In this document: positions 35,370 to 45,945 of the stretch, piece by piece | Numbering within the stretch: position 1 is the stretch's first letter | How the letters are laid out: every line of letters starts with the position of its first letter | NCBI RefSeq assembly: GCF_039530285.1 | Contig: NZ_BAAAOK010000009.1 | Coordinates: 124,001-188,000, forward strand | From: Actinomadura_C alba | Lineage (GTDB): Bacteria > Actinomycetota > Actinomycetes > Streptosporangiales > Streptosporangiaceae | Direction of reading: 5' to 3' | DNA: 64,000 nt | The notes under the pieces: generated by a model | What the model saw: the letters and a program-made list of their open reading frames with translations, nothing else | The model's database searches: none | What the model was told of the DNA's origin: nothing | Made by a program: the position numbers and the translations under genes

Positions 35370-36736
35370 GACGCCACCTCGCCGGCGCGGGGCATGGCCG
35401 CTGGGCCAGGGTGTGGGGCATCGAGACCGAGGTGGGCGCGGAGCGTCGAGCCGGCGTAGTCGCTGCGGAACACTCCCTTCTCCTGGAGCAGCGGCACCAC
35501 GTGGTCCACCAGGTCGTCGAGCCCCCCGGGTGTCAGGTGCGGCACGAAGACAAAGCCGTCCGCCGCGTCGCTCTGCACGAATTCATCGATCTGGTCGGCC
35601 ACCGTCCGAGCTGTGCCGACGAAGGTCTGCCGGCCGGTGACCTCGATGACCAGCTCGCGGATACTGAGCCCACGCTCTTCCGCCTGCGCCCGCCACTTCC
35701 GGGCGATGGCGCCGCGATCACCGCGGAACTGTGCCCGGCCCTTGGAGACTCCCTCGCCGAGGTCGGGCTCGATGTCGGGCAGGGGACCGTTCGGGTCATA
35801 TGCGGAAAGGTCCCGCCCCCAGATCCCCTCAACATAAGTGATCGCGGTCTGGGGACTGACCTGCGCACGGCGGATCTCGACTGCGCGCTCCGCGGCCTCC
35901 TCTTCGGTGTCGCCCAAGACGTAGGTCACAGCAGGGAGGATCTTCAAGTCCTCCGGGCGGCGGCCGTACTTGGCCAGCCGGCCCTTGACGTCCTTGTAGA
36001 AGGCCCGGCCGTCCTCAAGCCGGCTGTGGCGGCTGAAGATGACGTCGGCGTCCGAAGCCGCGAACTCGCGGCCCTCCGCCGAGTCCCCGGCCTGGATGAT
36101 CACCGGGTGACCCTGCGGACCACGCGGTGTGTTGAACCGTCCGGAGACGTCGAAGTGGCGGCCCTCATGGTGGAACTCACCGGCACCACGCCGTACGAAC
36201 CGGCCGGTGACCGGATCGGCGGGAATGTCGTCGGCCGACCATGAGTCCCACAGCAGGCGCGCCACCTGGAGGAACTCGGCGGCGCGGGTGTAGCGGTCGG
36301 CCTCGTCAAGGAAGCCACCGCGTCGGAAGTTCTCGCCGGTGAACGCGTCATAGCTGGTCACCACGTTCCATGCGGCCCGGCCACCACTGAGATGGTCGAG
36401 CGTCGCCAACCGCCTGGCGACCTCGTAGGGCTCGTTGAAGGTGGAGTTGACCGTCGCGGCAAGCCCAAGGTGGGTGGTGACCCCCGCGAGGGCGGACAGC
36501 ACGGTGAGCGACTCGGGCCGGCCGACCACGTCGAGATCGTGGATACCTCCCTTGAGCTCCCGCAGCCGAAGCCCTTCGGCGAGGAACAGGAAATCGAACC
36601 GGCCGCGTTCGGCCGTCTGCGCAAGGCTGACGAACGAGCCGAAATCGATCTGGCTCCCCGAGCGGGGATCCGACCACACGGTCGTGTTGTTGACACCGGG
36701 GAAATGCGCCGCGAGGTGCACCTGCTTGACGGGCAT
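35366..36736 (-). CDS. NtaA/DmoA-family FMN-dependent monooxygenase, first gene
   Basis: A 456-aa FMNH2-dependent monooxygenase, full length for the NtaA/SnaA/DmoA family. Features: FDFLFLAEGLRLR, THLGLAATVNSTFNEPYEVARRLATLDHLSGGRAAWNVVTSYD, FNTPRGPQGHPVIIQAGDS and C-terminal FVFVPHLTPGGLDDLVDHVVPLLQEKGVFR. Known members oxidise nitrilotriacetate, dimethyl sulfide or dibenzothiophene sulfones with a separate flavin reductase, which is not encoded nearby. AAGGAG (36745-36750) precedes ATG 36736. Confidence 0.92.
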   Translation of the reverse strand: MPVKQVHLAAHFPGVNNTTVWSDPRSGSQIDFGSFVSLAQTAERGRFDFLFLAEGLRLRELKGGIHDLDVVGRPESLTVLSALAGVTTHLGLAATVNSTFNEPYEVARRLATLDHLSGGRAAWNVVTSYDAFTGENFRRGGFLDEADRYTRAAEFLQVARLLWDSWSADDIPADPVTGRFVRRGAGEFHHEGRHFDVSGRFNTPRGPQGHPVIIQAGDSAEGREFAASDADVIFSRHSRLEDGRAFYKDVKGRLAKYGRRPEDLKILPAVTYVLGDTEEEAAERAVEIRRAQVSPQTAITYVEGIWGRDLSAYDPNGPLPDIEPDLGEGVSKGRAQFRGDRGAIARKWRAQAEERGLSIRELVIEVTGRQTFVGTARTVADQIDEFVQSDAADGFVFVPHLTPGGLDDLVDHVVPLLQEKGVFRSDYAGSTLRAHLGLDAPHPGPAAMPRAGEVAS

Positions 36737-36798
36737 CAGGCGTGCTCCTTCAACTGCGCCGAAGCGAGGGCCACCAGCGAGAGGGCATGTCGACTTTC

Positions 36799-36826
36799 AT
36801 AGTAGGAAAAATAGGTTTCATGTCAA
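36799..36826 (-). promoter_or_regulatory. Promoter of the LLM monooxygenase operon
   Basis: TTGACA (36821-36826) and TACTAT (36799-36804), read on the minus strand, are separated by 16 bp, a near-consensus vegetative promoter. Transcription would start near 36792. The spacer holds the AT-rich CCTATTTTTCC, unusual for the region. Confidence 0.65.
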
Positions 36827-36842
36827 TGACTCTGACATTTCA

Positions 36843-39476
36843 CTAGGCGGCCCGTACCCTGCGGGTCCGGTTGTCGAAGGTGACCCGCGGCTCGCCCTGT
36901 TCGACACCGATGTGGATCACCGCGTCGTCCTTGACCTCCCCGGACAGCAGGGCGCGCGCCACCCGCGTCTCGATCTCGCGGGCGATGTAGCGGCGCAGCG
37001 GGCGGGCACCGTAGACGGGATCGAAGCCCGCCTGTGCGATGAGCTTCCGCGCCTCCTGGGTCACCTCCAGGGTGATGCGGCGGTCGGCGAGCCGCGCCCG
37101 CAGGTCCCCGAACATCAGCTCGACGATCTGCTCGATCTCCGGCTGGGTCAGCGGCCGGAACATGACGGTCTCGTCGACGCGGTTGAGGAATTCCGGCCGG
37201 AAGCGCGACCGCAGTTCCGCCATGACCTGGTCGCGTGCCGACGGCTCGATCCGCCCGTCGCGCTGGACTCCTTCGAGGAGGTACTGCGAGCCGATGTTCG
37301 ACGTCATGATGATCACGGTGTTGCGGAAGTCGACCGTACGGCCCTGCGCGTCGGTGAGACGTCCGTCGTCCAGGACCTGGAGCAGGGTGTTGAACACGTC
37401 GGTGTGCGCCTTCTCGATCTCGTCGAAGAGCACCACGGAGTACGGCTTGCGGCGCACCGCCTCGGTCAGCTGACCGCCCTCCTCGTAGCCGATATAGCCG
37501 GGCGGAGCGCCCACCAGCCGGCTGACGGTGTGCCGTTCCTGGTACTCGCTCATGTCGAGGCGGACCATGTTCTCCTCGGTGTCGAACAGCGCCTCGGCCA
37601 GCGACTTGGCCAGTTCGGTCTTGCCGACTCCGGTGGGCCCGAGGAAGATGAACGACCCGATCGGGCGCCGGGGGTTCTTGATGCCGGCCCGCGCCCTGAT
37701 GATCGCGTCGGTCACGAGCCGTACGGCCTCGTCCTGTCCGATCACACGCTCGTGGAGCACTTCGTCGAGGCGCAGCAGCTTCTCCCGTTCGCCCTCCTTG
37801 AGGCGGCTGACCGGGATGCCGGTCCAGCGCGACACGATGGTGGATATCTCGTCTTCGGTGACGACTTCGCGCAGGAGCCGGTGGCCGCCCTGCTTGGCGG
37901 CGAGTCGCTCCTCCTCGGCCTTCAGCCGGCGCTCCAGGTCGGGGAGCCTGCCGTGCCTCAGCTCGGCCGCGCGGTTCAGGTCGTACTCCCGTTCGGCCCG
38001 TTCGGCCTCCTGGCGCAGTTGCTCGATCTCCTTGCGCAGCGCCTGGACCTGGCTGAGCGCGTGCCGCTCGGCCTCCCACTGGGCCCGCATGGCGTCGGCC
38101 TCGGCGCGCAGGTCGGCGAGCTCGGCGCGCAGTTCCTCGAGCCGCCGTCTGCTCGCCTCGTCGCTCTCCTTGGCGAGCGCCGCCTCCTCGATCTCCAGGC
38201 GGCGTACCCGCCGGGTCAGCTCGTCGAGCTCGGCGGGCATCGAGTCGATCTCGGTACGGAGCATCGCGCACGCCTCGTCGACGAGGTCGATCGCCTTGTC
38301 CGGCAGGAAGCGGTCGGAGATGTAGCGGTGGCTCAGCACGACCGCGGCCACGATGGCGCTGTCCTGGATCTTCACGCCGTGGAAGACCTCCAGGCGTTCC
38401 CGCAGCCCGCGCAGGATCGAGATGGCGTCCTCGACCGACGGCTCGTCGACCAGCACCGGCTGGAACCGCCGCTCGAGCGCGGCGTCCTTCTCGATGTGCT
38501 TGCGGTACTCCTGGACCGTCGTCGCGCCGATCAGGTGCAGCTCACCGCGGGCCAGCATCGGCTTCAGCATGTTGGAGGCGTCCATGGCCCCCTCGGTGGC
38601 GCCCGCGCCCACCACGGTGTGCACCTCGTCGACGAACAGCAGGATCCGGCCCTCGGAGGCGAGCACCTCGGTCAGCACCGCCTTGAGCCGCTCCTCGAAC
38701 TCGCCGCGGTACTTCGCACCCGCGATGAGCGAGCCCATGTCCAGGCTGAAGATGGTCTTGTCCTTCAGTCCCTCGGGCACGTCCCCCCGGGCGATGCGCT
38801 GCGCAAGTCCCTCGGCGATGGCGGTCTTGCCCACGCCGGGATCACCGGTCAGCACCGGGTTGTTCTTGGTCCTGCGGGACAGGATCTGGACGACCCGGCG
38901 GATCTCGGCGTCGCGGCCGATGACGGGGTCGAGCCGGCCCGCCTCCGCTTCGGCGACCAGGTCGCGCCCGTACTTCTCCAGGGCCTCGTAGGTCACCTCC
39001 GGCATCGCCGAGGTCACCCGCTGGCTGCCGCGGACGGAGGTGAGCGCCCCGAGGAACCGGTCGCGGGTCAGCCCGTGCTCTTGCAGCAGGCGGCCCGCCG
39101 GGGTCTGCGGCCCCTCGTCCAAGAGCGCGATGAGGAGGTGTTCGACGGAGACGTAGTCGTCCCTGAGCCGCTTGGCCTCGCTCTCCGCGGCCTCCAGCAG
39201 CCGCGAGAGCCGCTGGGTCACCCGGATCTGCCCGGGTTCGACGCCGGGTCCGCTCACGCGTGGCCGCTTGGACAGCTGCTTCTCGAGTTCGTCGCGGAGC
39301 CGGTCCACGTCCGCTCCGGCGGCGGCCAGCAGTCGAGGTACCAGGCCGGCTTCCTGGTCCAGCAGCGCCATCAGCAAGTGTTCCCCGTCGACCTCGGTGT
39401 GCCCGAGGCGAAGGGCCTTGGTCTGCGCGTCGTGCAGGGCCTCCTGCGATTTCTGTGTCAACCGGTTCAGGTCCAC
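36843..39476 (-). CDS. clpB: ClpB protein disaggregase
   Basis: An 877-aa Hsp100 chaperone. Two Clp N repeats (residues 1-150), AAA-1 with Walker A GDPGVGKT (211-218), a coiled-coil middle domain (about 410-525), AAA-2 with GPTGVGKTELAKSLAE (about 610-625) and a small C-terminal domain. It works with the DnaK system to rescue aggregated proteins. GTG 39476 overlaps the end of the CbpM gene by 10 bp, placing it at the end of a dnaK-dnaJ-cbpM-clpB cluster. The C-terminal NRTRRVRAA is short. A housekeeping clpB may exist elsewhere. Confidence 0.96.
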   Translation of the reverse strand: MDLNRLTQKSQEALHDAQTKALRLGHTEVDGEHLLMALLDQEAGLVPRLLAAAGADVDRLRDELEKQLSKRPRVSGPGVEPGQIRVTQRLSRLLEAAESEAKRLRDDYVSVEHLLIALLDEGPQTPAGRLLQEHGLTRDRFLGALTSVRGSQRVTSAMPEVTYEALEKYGRDLVAEAEAGRLDPVIGRDAEIRRVVQILSRRTKNNPVLTGDPGVGKTAIAEGLAQRIARGDVPEGLKDKTIFSLDMGSLIAGAKYRGEFEERLKAVLTEVLASEGRILLFVDEVHTVVGAGATEGAMDASNMLKPMLARGELHLIGATTVQEYRKHIEKDAALERRFQPVLVDEPSVEDAISILRGLRERLEVFHGVKIQDSAIVAAVVLSHRYISDRFLPDKAIDLVDEACAMLRTEIDSMPAELDELTRRVRRLEIEEAALAKESDEASRRRLEELRAELADLRAEADAMRAQWEAERHALSQVQALRKEIEQLRQEAERAEREYDLNRAAELRHGRLPDLERRLKAEEERLAAKQGGHRLLREVVTEDEISTIVSRWTGIPVSRLKEGEREKLLRLDEVLHERVIGQDEAVRLVTDAIIRARAGIKNPRRPIGSFIFLGPTGVGKTELAKSLAEALFDTEENMVRLDMSEYQERHTVSRLVGAPPGYIGYEEGGQLTEAVRRKPYSVVLFDEIEKAHTDVFNTLLQVLDDGRLTDAQGRTVDFRNTVIIMTSNIGSQYLLEGVQRDGRIEPSARDQVMAELRSRFRPEFLNRVDETVMFRPLTQPEIEQIVELMFGDLRARLADRRITLEVTQEARKLIAQAGFDPVYGARPLRRYIAREIETRVARALLSGEVKDDAVIHIGVEQGEPRVTFDNRTRRVRAA

Positions 39477-39805
39477 GGTGAGCCTCCCGTGCGTCGAGAG
39501 CGGCGCCGCAGTGCCGCCTCAAGGTCGGCGATGCGGTCGAGCAGGTCGCACACGAGCCCGACGGCGGCGTAGTTGAGGGAGAATCCGGCACGCAACCGTT
39601 CGATCCGGGCAACCTCGGCCAGTTGCTCCGGGGCGAACCACAGTTGTCCGGCGGCGTCCCGGTCCGGCTCCAGCAGGCCGAGCGCCACCAGGCGCCGCAC
39701 CAGATCGGGATGGAGCCCGGCCAGGTCGGCGAACGACTCCAGGTCCAGGCGCGGCGGCCCGACGAGCGAGTATCTGCGGGTCTTCGTCTTCGCCGGCGCT
39801 CTCAT
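39467..39805 (-). CDS. CbpM-like MerR-type chaperone modulator
   Basis: A 112-aa protein with a MerR-like helix-turn-helix (FADLAGLHPDLVRRLVALGLLEPDRDAAGQLWFAPEQLAEVARIERLR) and a C-terminal helix that ends in an Arg-rich stretch. Size and position between DnaJ/CbpA and ClpB fit CbpM, which binds the J-domain of CbpA, rather than HspR. ATG 39805 overlaps the dnaJ stop (ATGA 39802-39805). HspR-like DNA binding cannot be excluded from sequence. Confidence 0.8.
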   Translation of the reverse strand: MRAPAKTKTRRYSLVGPPRLDLESFADLAGLHPDLVRRLVALGLLEPDRDAAGQLWFAPEQLAEVARIERLRAGFSLNYAAVGLVCDLLDRIADLEAALRRRSRRTGGSPWT

Positions 39806-40794
39806 GGTCGCTGCCTCGGGTCGAAGTCGGAGGTGGCGGCGAGCTCCTCGAACAGGCGTCGCTCGTCTGGAGTCGGTTTCGGAGGCACCATGATCTTGAC
39901 TTCGGCGTACAGATCGCCCGGGGTACCGCGCGGGTTCGGCAGGCCACGGCCGCGCAGCCGCAGGCGCCGTCCGCTCGTTGTGCCCGGCGGGACCTTCACC
40001 TTGGCCTCGCCTCCGGGGGTGTCGAGAGGAACGGTGGCGCCGAGCGCGGCCTCCCATGGCGTCACCGGCAGATCGACGTGGATGTTCCGCCCGTCCAGCC
40101 GGTATCTCGGGTGGGGGGCGATCCGCACGATGAGGTAGAGGTCGCCGGCGGGGGCGCCGTCGCTGCCGTGGCCGCCCTGACCGGCGAGCCGGATCCGCTG
40201 GCCGTCGGTGACGCCGGCCGGGATGTTGACGCCGAGGGTCCGGCGTCCCCCCAGCCCCTCGATGGTGATCCTGCGCTTCCCGCCGCGATAGGCCTCCTCG
40301 ACGCCCAGCTCGATCTCGACCTCCTGGTCGGCGCCGGGGACCGGGCCCCATCCGCGTCCGGCCCGGCCGCCGAAGATGCCGCCGAGCAGTTCCTCGAGAT
40401 CGATGTCCTCGCCCAGTCCGGCACCGAACCCGGCGGCTTCGGCTCCGCGCCACCTGCCGCCGCGGCCGGCCCCGGCTCCGGCGGCTCCGGCGGCTCCGGC
40501 GCCCGCGCGGGCCCGGCGACGGCCGGCACCGGCGCGCGCCCAGGTCTCCGGGTCCACGTCCTGCGGCACCTGCCGGAAGTCCGGCCCGAACGCGTCATAC
40601 CGGCGGCGGGTCTCGGGATCGGACAGGACCGAGTAGGCCTCGGAGACGTCCTTGAAGCGGTCCTCGGCCGAAGGATCCTTGTTGACGTCCGGGTGATACT
40701 CGCGGGCGAGCTTGCGGTAGGCCCGCTGGATCTCCTCCTGGCTCGCGTTCCTGGACACGCCAAGAGTCCCGTAGAGGTCGTCGCCGGCAGGCAT
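39802..40794 (-). CDS. DnaJ/CbpA-type co-chaperone without zinc finger
   Basis: A 330-aa J-protein. J-domain with HPD at 34-36 (REYHPDVNKDPSAEDRFK), Gly/Ala/Arg-rich linker (about 85-125), then two C-terminal substrate domains (GKRRITIEGLGGRRTLGVNIPAGV ... VPLDTPGGEAKVKVPPGT). The CxxCxGxG zinc domain of DnaJ is absent, so this is CbpA-class. ATG 40794 opens with the J-domain; the upstream open frame is GC-rich filler. Followed directly by cbpM and clpB, and preceded by dnaK. Confidence 0.92.
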   Translation of the reverse strand: MPAGDDLYGTLGVSRNASQEEIQRAYRKLAREYHPDVNKDPSAEDRFKDVSEAYSVLSDPETRRRYDAFGPDFRQVPQDVDPETWARAGAGRRRARAGAGAAGAAGAGAGRGGRWRGAEAAGFGAGLGEDIDLEELLGGIFGGRAGRGWGPVPGADQEVEIELGVEEAYRGGKRRITIEGLGGRRTLGVNIPAGVTDGQRIRLAGQGGHGSDGAPAGDLYLIVRIAPHPRYRLDGRNIHVDLPVTPWEAALGATVPLDTPGGEAKVKVPPGTTSGRRLRLRGRGLPNPRGTPGDLYAEVKIMVPPKPTPDERRLFEELAATSDFDPRQRP

Positions 40795-40934
40795 CAGTCC
40801 ATCCTCATCGCCAACGTGACCGGTGCCGGGCGGGGCCGGGCGGAGCCGTGCCCGTGCGCCTCGGCGCAGCCGCGACGGAAACCGAGACCGCGGCCGGCGC
40901 CGGGTACGCGAAGAGGTACGTCGGCCATGCCGCA

Positions 40935-42854
<1,920 letters not shown>

Positions 42855-43037
42855 CACGATCCCCCGAGCGCGAGTCGAAATCTCATCTCAACTCCATGCT
42901 CGGAGGCAGAGGGTGAGAGCGAATCACCCTTTTCGGGCGACACGCGGCAGGGTGGACACCAGGTGGGCGGGGTGCGAACGTGGGAGGGGGCCTTCGAAAA
43001 CGACGACGTCATCGACGCCGATTTTCACCACGGACTG
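42855..43037. promoter_or_regulatory. Divergent dnaK/grpE control region
   Basis: 183 bp with promoters for dnaK (minus) and grpE (plus). No convincing HspR (CTTGAGT-N7-ACTCAAG) site or CIRCE element was seen. Confidence 0.4.
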
Positions 43038-43038
43038 A
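43002..43038 (+). pseudogene. Relic of a dnaK 3' end directly upstream of grpE
   Basis: These 37 nt match the 3' end of dnaK (40935-40970, minus strand) at 35 of 36 positions with one inserted T. They still spell DDVIDADF and, after the insertion, TTD-stop. The relic TGA (43036-43038) overlaps the grpE ATG as TGATG, the typical dnaK-grpE coupling junction. Confidence 0.8.
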
Positions 43039-43595
43039 TGAGTATGAGCGATCAGGATGCGAGGCCGTCCGACTCAGCGGCCACCTCGCCACAGCGGGAA
43101 CAGAACGCTCCACCCACGGCCGAGGACGAGGACACGGGTGTCGGGCAGGAGTCCGATCTGCAGGCGCGGATCGCGGAACTCGAGGACCTGCGCCTACGGG
43201 CGCTCGCCGACCTCGACAACTTCCGTAAACGCGTCGACAGAACGATGGCGCGTGTGGTGGCCGAAGAACGCGCCCAGGGCGCCTCGGAGTGGCTGCCGGT
43301 GCTCGACAACCTCGACCGCGCACTCTCGCATGCCGATCCCGATACCGATGATCCCCTCATCCAGGGCATCCGGGCCGTCCGCGATCAGGCCGTCGCCGTT
43401 CTCGCCCGGCTGGGCTTCCCTCGCCAGGACCGGGTGGGGGTGCCGTTCGATCCGGTTCATCACGAGGCGGTGAGCACCGTCAACGACCCCGGCAACCCAG
43501 AGGGAACGGTGGTCGAGATCGTCCGCCCCGGTTACGGCGACGACCACCGCCAGCTTCGCCCCGCGTCGGTCGTGGTGGCGACCAGGGACGACTGA
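43038..43595 (+). CDS. grpE: GrpE nucleotide exchange factor
   Basis: A 185-aa GrpE. Disordered acidic N-terminus, a long helix (ARIAELEDLRLRALADLDNFRKRVDR), four-helix region (EWLPVLDNLDRAL) and beta-wing (GVPFDPVHHEAVSTV ... GTVVEIVRPGYG). It releases ADP from DnaK. ATG 43038 overlaps the relic stop codon; ATG 43044 is an alternative. It is encoded opposite to the dnaK it presumably serves. Confidence 0.94.
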   Translation: MSMSDQDARPSDSAATSPQREQNAPPTAEDEDTGVGQESDLQARIAELEDLRLRALADLDNFRKRVDRTMARVVAEERAQGASEWLPVLDNLDRALSHADPDTDDPLIQGIRAVRDQAVAVLARLGFPRQDRVGVPFDPVHHEAVSTVNDPGNPEGTVVEIVRPGYGDDHRQLRPASVVVATRDD

Positions 43596-43683
43596 CTTCA
43601 GCGAGGCCGGCCGGCCCCGCAGACGAGCCGCGCGGCCGCCCCGGACGCGATGTCCATGTCTCCACCTCCAAGCCTGCGACGGG

Positions 43684-45699
43684 CTAAACGGCGAAGGGGT
43701 AGGTCTCGGGGGCCTCGCCGCGCTCCCACCTGGCGGTCCGCTCGAGGGGTTCGAGGGCTCGTGTCTCGTCGAGGTAGATCACGGCGTCGAACTCGTCGCC
43801 CGTACGGGCGTGCAGGTAGTGGCTCTGCCGCTCGGTCTCCGGCCGGTAGACGACTCCAATGGCCCGCTCGAGCCGCGCCGCGCGCAGCGCCTCGGCCGCC
43901 GGCGGGGCCAGGTCGAACCACAGGAGGAACTCCTTGCTGCCCACCTGATGGAGCAGCGCTTCCACGCTGTTCGGCAGAGCCGGCCGGACCACCCTGCGAT
44001 CCGCGGGAGCGTCCCAGTCGTCGGCCGCGGTCACCGTGCCGGTGTAGGTGGTGAGGCCGATGAGGCGGCAGTTCCCGGGGTACCGTTCGCGGACGAGTTG
44101 CCCGACGTTGAACTGGCCCATCGCCCCGAACTCGGTCGCCCGCGCGTCGCCGAGGTGGGAGTTGTGCGCCCACACCACGATCTTCGCCGGCTCGCCCCGC
44201 AGCCGTCCAAGATGGGCGGCGAGTGCTTCCAGGGTGTCGACCATGTGGGAGTCCCGCATGTTCCAGGACGTCACCCTCCCGCCGAACATCGTCCGGTAGT
44301 ACCGTTCCGCGGCCTGCACCGTGATGGCGTTCCGCTCCGCGTAGAACAGCTCGTCCTCGGCGAGGATCCCATCCCGTCTCGCATACTCCGGCGCGCGCCG
44401 CTGCAGGTCGACCAGTTGGGCGACCACCTCCCGCTCACGCGACTCGCCCGCACCGAACGCCGCCGCGAACGCGTACGACTGACCATCGTCGCCGCCGCCG
44501 ACATGGTCGAAGCAGGAGTACCGCTCCCGGGCACGTGCCGCGGCCTCGGGGTCGACCCGCTCCAGGTAGGAGACCACCTCCTGCGCGGACCGCCGCAGGC
44601 CGTACAGGTCCAACCCGTAGAACCCCGCCTTCCGCGGCTCGTCGCCGACGCGGTCGTTGCGCTCGCGCAGCCAACCGACGAAGTCGAGCACGACACTGTT
44701 GCGCCACATCCAGGCCGGGAAGCGCTCGAAGCCGCGCAACGCCTCCTCGGCGGTCACGTCGTCGCTTCGACCGCGAACGTAGCGGTTGACCCGGTAGGCG
44801 TCCGGCCAGTCGGCGTCTACGGCCACGCCGCAGAAACCCCGCCTCTCGATCAGCCGCCGCGTCATCTCCGCCCGCGCCGCGTAGAACTCGTGAGTGCCGT
44901 GCGACGCCTCGCCGATCAGCACCATCCGCGCGTCTCCGACCAGGCCGAAAAGGGTCTCCTCAGGGGGAACGCCCTCGTCCACGAACGCCGCCGACATCCG
45001 GATGACCGCCACCTCCGACGACGGGCCCGCCTTGCCCGCCCCGCCGGTCGGCGCCCTCGCCGCCGCACGGAGCAGATCACGGACCTCCTCATCGGTGGTC
45101 TGCGTGAAGTCCCAGTACGACGCGCCGACGGCGAAGAACGGCGACGGGGTCATGGCGCACACCACTTCGTCGACCTCGAGCTCGAGCTCGGCACAGGTCG
45201 AACTCGGTGCGGCCGGGACCGCGACCACGATGCGAGCCGGTTCCAGCCGCCGTTGCGCCAGGACGGCGGCTCGCATGCTCGATCCGGTGGCCAGACCGTC
45301 GTCGACCAAGATGACCGTCTTGCCGGACACTTCGGGCATGGGGCGGCCCTCGCGGTAGGCCTCCTCCCGGCGCATCAGCTCACGGCTCTCCCGCTCGGCC
45401 ACCTCGCGGATGGTCTCCGAGGAGATGTCCAAGCCTGCGACGACGTCCTCATTGAGCACGAGGACCCCACCACTGGCGATCGCACCCATGGCGAGCTCTT
45501 CACGCCCGGGGACTCCGAGTTTGCGCGCCAGGAACACGTCGAGCGGGGCGTCCAGGGCGGCTGCCACCTCATAGGCCACCGGTATCCCGCCGCGCGGCAA
45601 CCCCAGTACCACGACGTCATCACGGTCGCGGTAATGCTCCAGGAGACCGGCCAGCCCCCGCCCCGCGTCACGGCGATCCCGAAAAACACGCTCTGACAT
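43684..45699 (-). CDS. Phosphoribosyltransferase-erythromycin esterase fusion (Rv2030c-like)
   Basis: A 671-aa two-domain protein. Residues 1-215: type I phosphoribosyltransferase with GLPRGGIPVAYEVA and PRPP loop VILVDDGLATGSSM. Residues ~235-671: erythromycin esterase-like domain with GEASHGTHEFYAARAEMTRRLIE and WAHNSHLGDARA, containing the catalytic-type His/Glu positions. Length and order match M. tuberculosis Rv2030c, a DosR (hypoxia/dormancy) regulon member of unknown function. ATG 45699 is chosen; ATG 45732 is possible. It sits at the edge of the chaperone cluster, suggesting a stress role rather than macrolide resistance. Confidence 0.9.
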   Translation of the reverse strand: MSERVFRDRRDAGRGLAGLLEHYRDRDDVVVLGLPRGGIPVAYEVAAALDAPLDVFLARKLGVPGREELAMGAIASGGVLVLNEDVVAGLDISSETIREVAERESRELMRREEAYREGRPMPEVSGKTVILVDDGLATGSSMRAAVLAQRRLEPARIVVAVPAAPSSTCAELELEVDEVVCAMTPSPFFAVGASYWDFTQTTDEEVRDLLRAAARAPTGGAGKAGPSSEVAVIRMSAAFVDEGVPPEETLFGLVGDARMVLIGEASHGTHEFYAARAEMTRRLIERRGFCGVAVDADWPDAYRVNRYVRGRSDDVTAEEALRGFERFPAWMWRNSVVLDFVGWLRERNDRVGDEPRKAGFYGLDLYGLRRSAQEVVSYLERVDPEAAARARERYSCFDHVGGGDDGQSYAFAAAFGAGESREREVVAQLVDLQRRAPEYARRDGILAEDELFYAERNAITVQAAERYYRTMFGGRVTSWNMRDSHMVDTLEALAAHLGRLRGEPAKIVVWAHNSHLGDARATEFGAMGQFNVGQLVRERYPGNCRLIGLTTYTGTVTAADDWDAPADRRVVRPALPNSVEALLHQVGSKEFLLWFDLAPPAAEALRAARLERAIGVVYRPETERQSHYLHARTGDEFDAVIYLDETRALEPLERTARWERGEAPETYPFAV

Positions 45700-45735
45700 G
45701 CTGTTCACCGCCGACCCTTCTAGAAGGAACATGCA

Positions 45736-45945
45736 TCACATCAGCTGATCGAGCATGCCGTGCAGGTGAGCCGCCGCGACCTCGATGCCGGAGTAGTTCC
45801 GCTGTGCGGCGCGTACCTCCGCGGCGATGACGCCGCACCGGTGCACGTTCTCTAAATCCCCATAGGGAAACTTGTATCTGGACTTGCTGTCGATGGCGGT
45901 TAACGCAAGGCACCCACGCCGACCTTTAAAAAAGGAATCTACGAC
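45736..45945 (-). pseudogene. Possible remnant of a small unrecognised gene
   Basis: A minus-strand frame ending with TGA at 45736-45738 reads protein-like sequence (AIDSKSRYKFPYGDLENVHR, then GVIAAEVRAAQRNYSGIEVA and AAHLHGMLDQLM). It is open back to about 46010, but no ATG, GTG or TTG occurs until GTG 45846, and the 5' half uses rare AT-rich codons (TTA, AAA, TTT). It may be a decayed gene, or a 36-aa protein from the GTG. No family assigned. Confidence 0.3.

Noticed and set aside
36435..39572. 1045-codon plus-strand frame opposite clpB
   Set aside because: It is the antisense shadow of clpB; the clpB frame carries all family motifs, and the shadow has GC-biased composition and no recognisable domain.
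42855..42930. Possible HspR (HAIR) site in the dnaK-grpE region
   Set aside because: The minus strand has GTTGAGA and ACTCG but the spacer is 10 nt and the right arm is poor compared with CTTGAGT-N7-ACTCAAG.
45855..45875. TCCC-CAT-AGGGA dyad as a DosR-type box for the Rv2030c-like gene
   Set aside because: It is too short, does not match the DosR consensus, and lies about 160 bp upstream inside a possible gene remnant.
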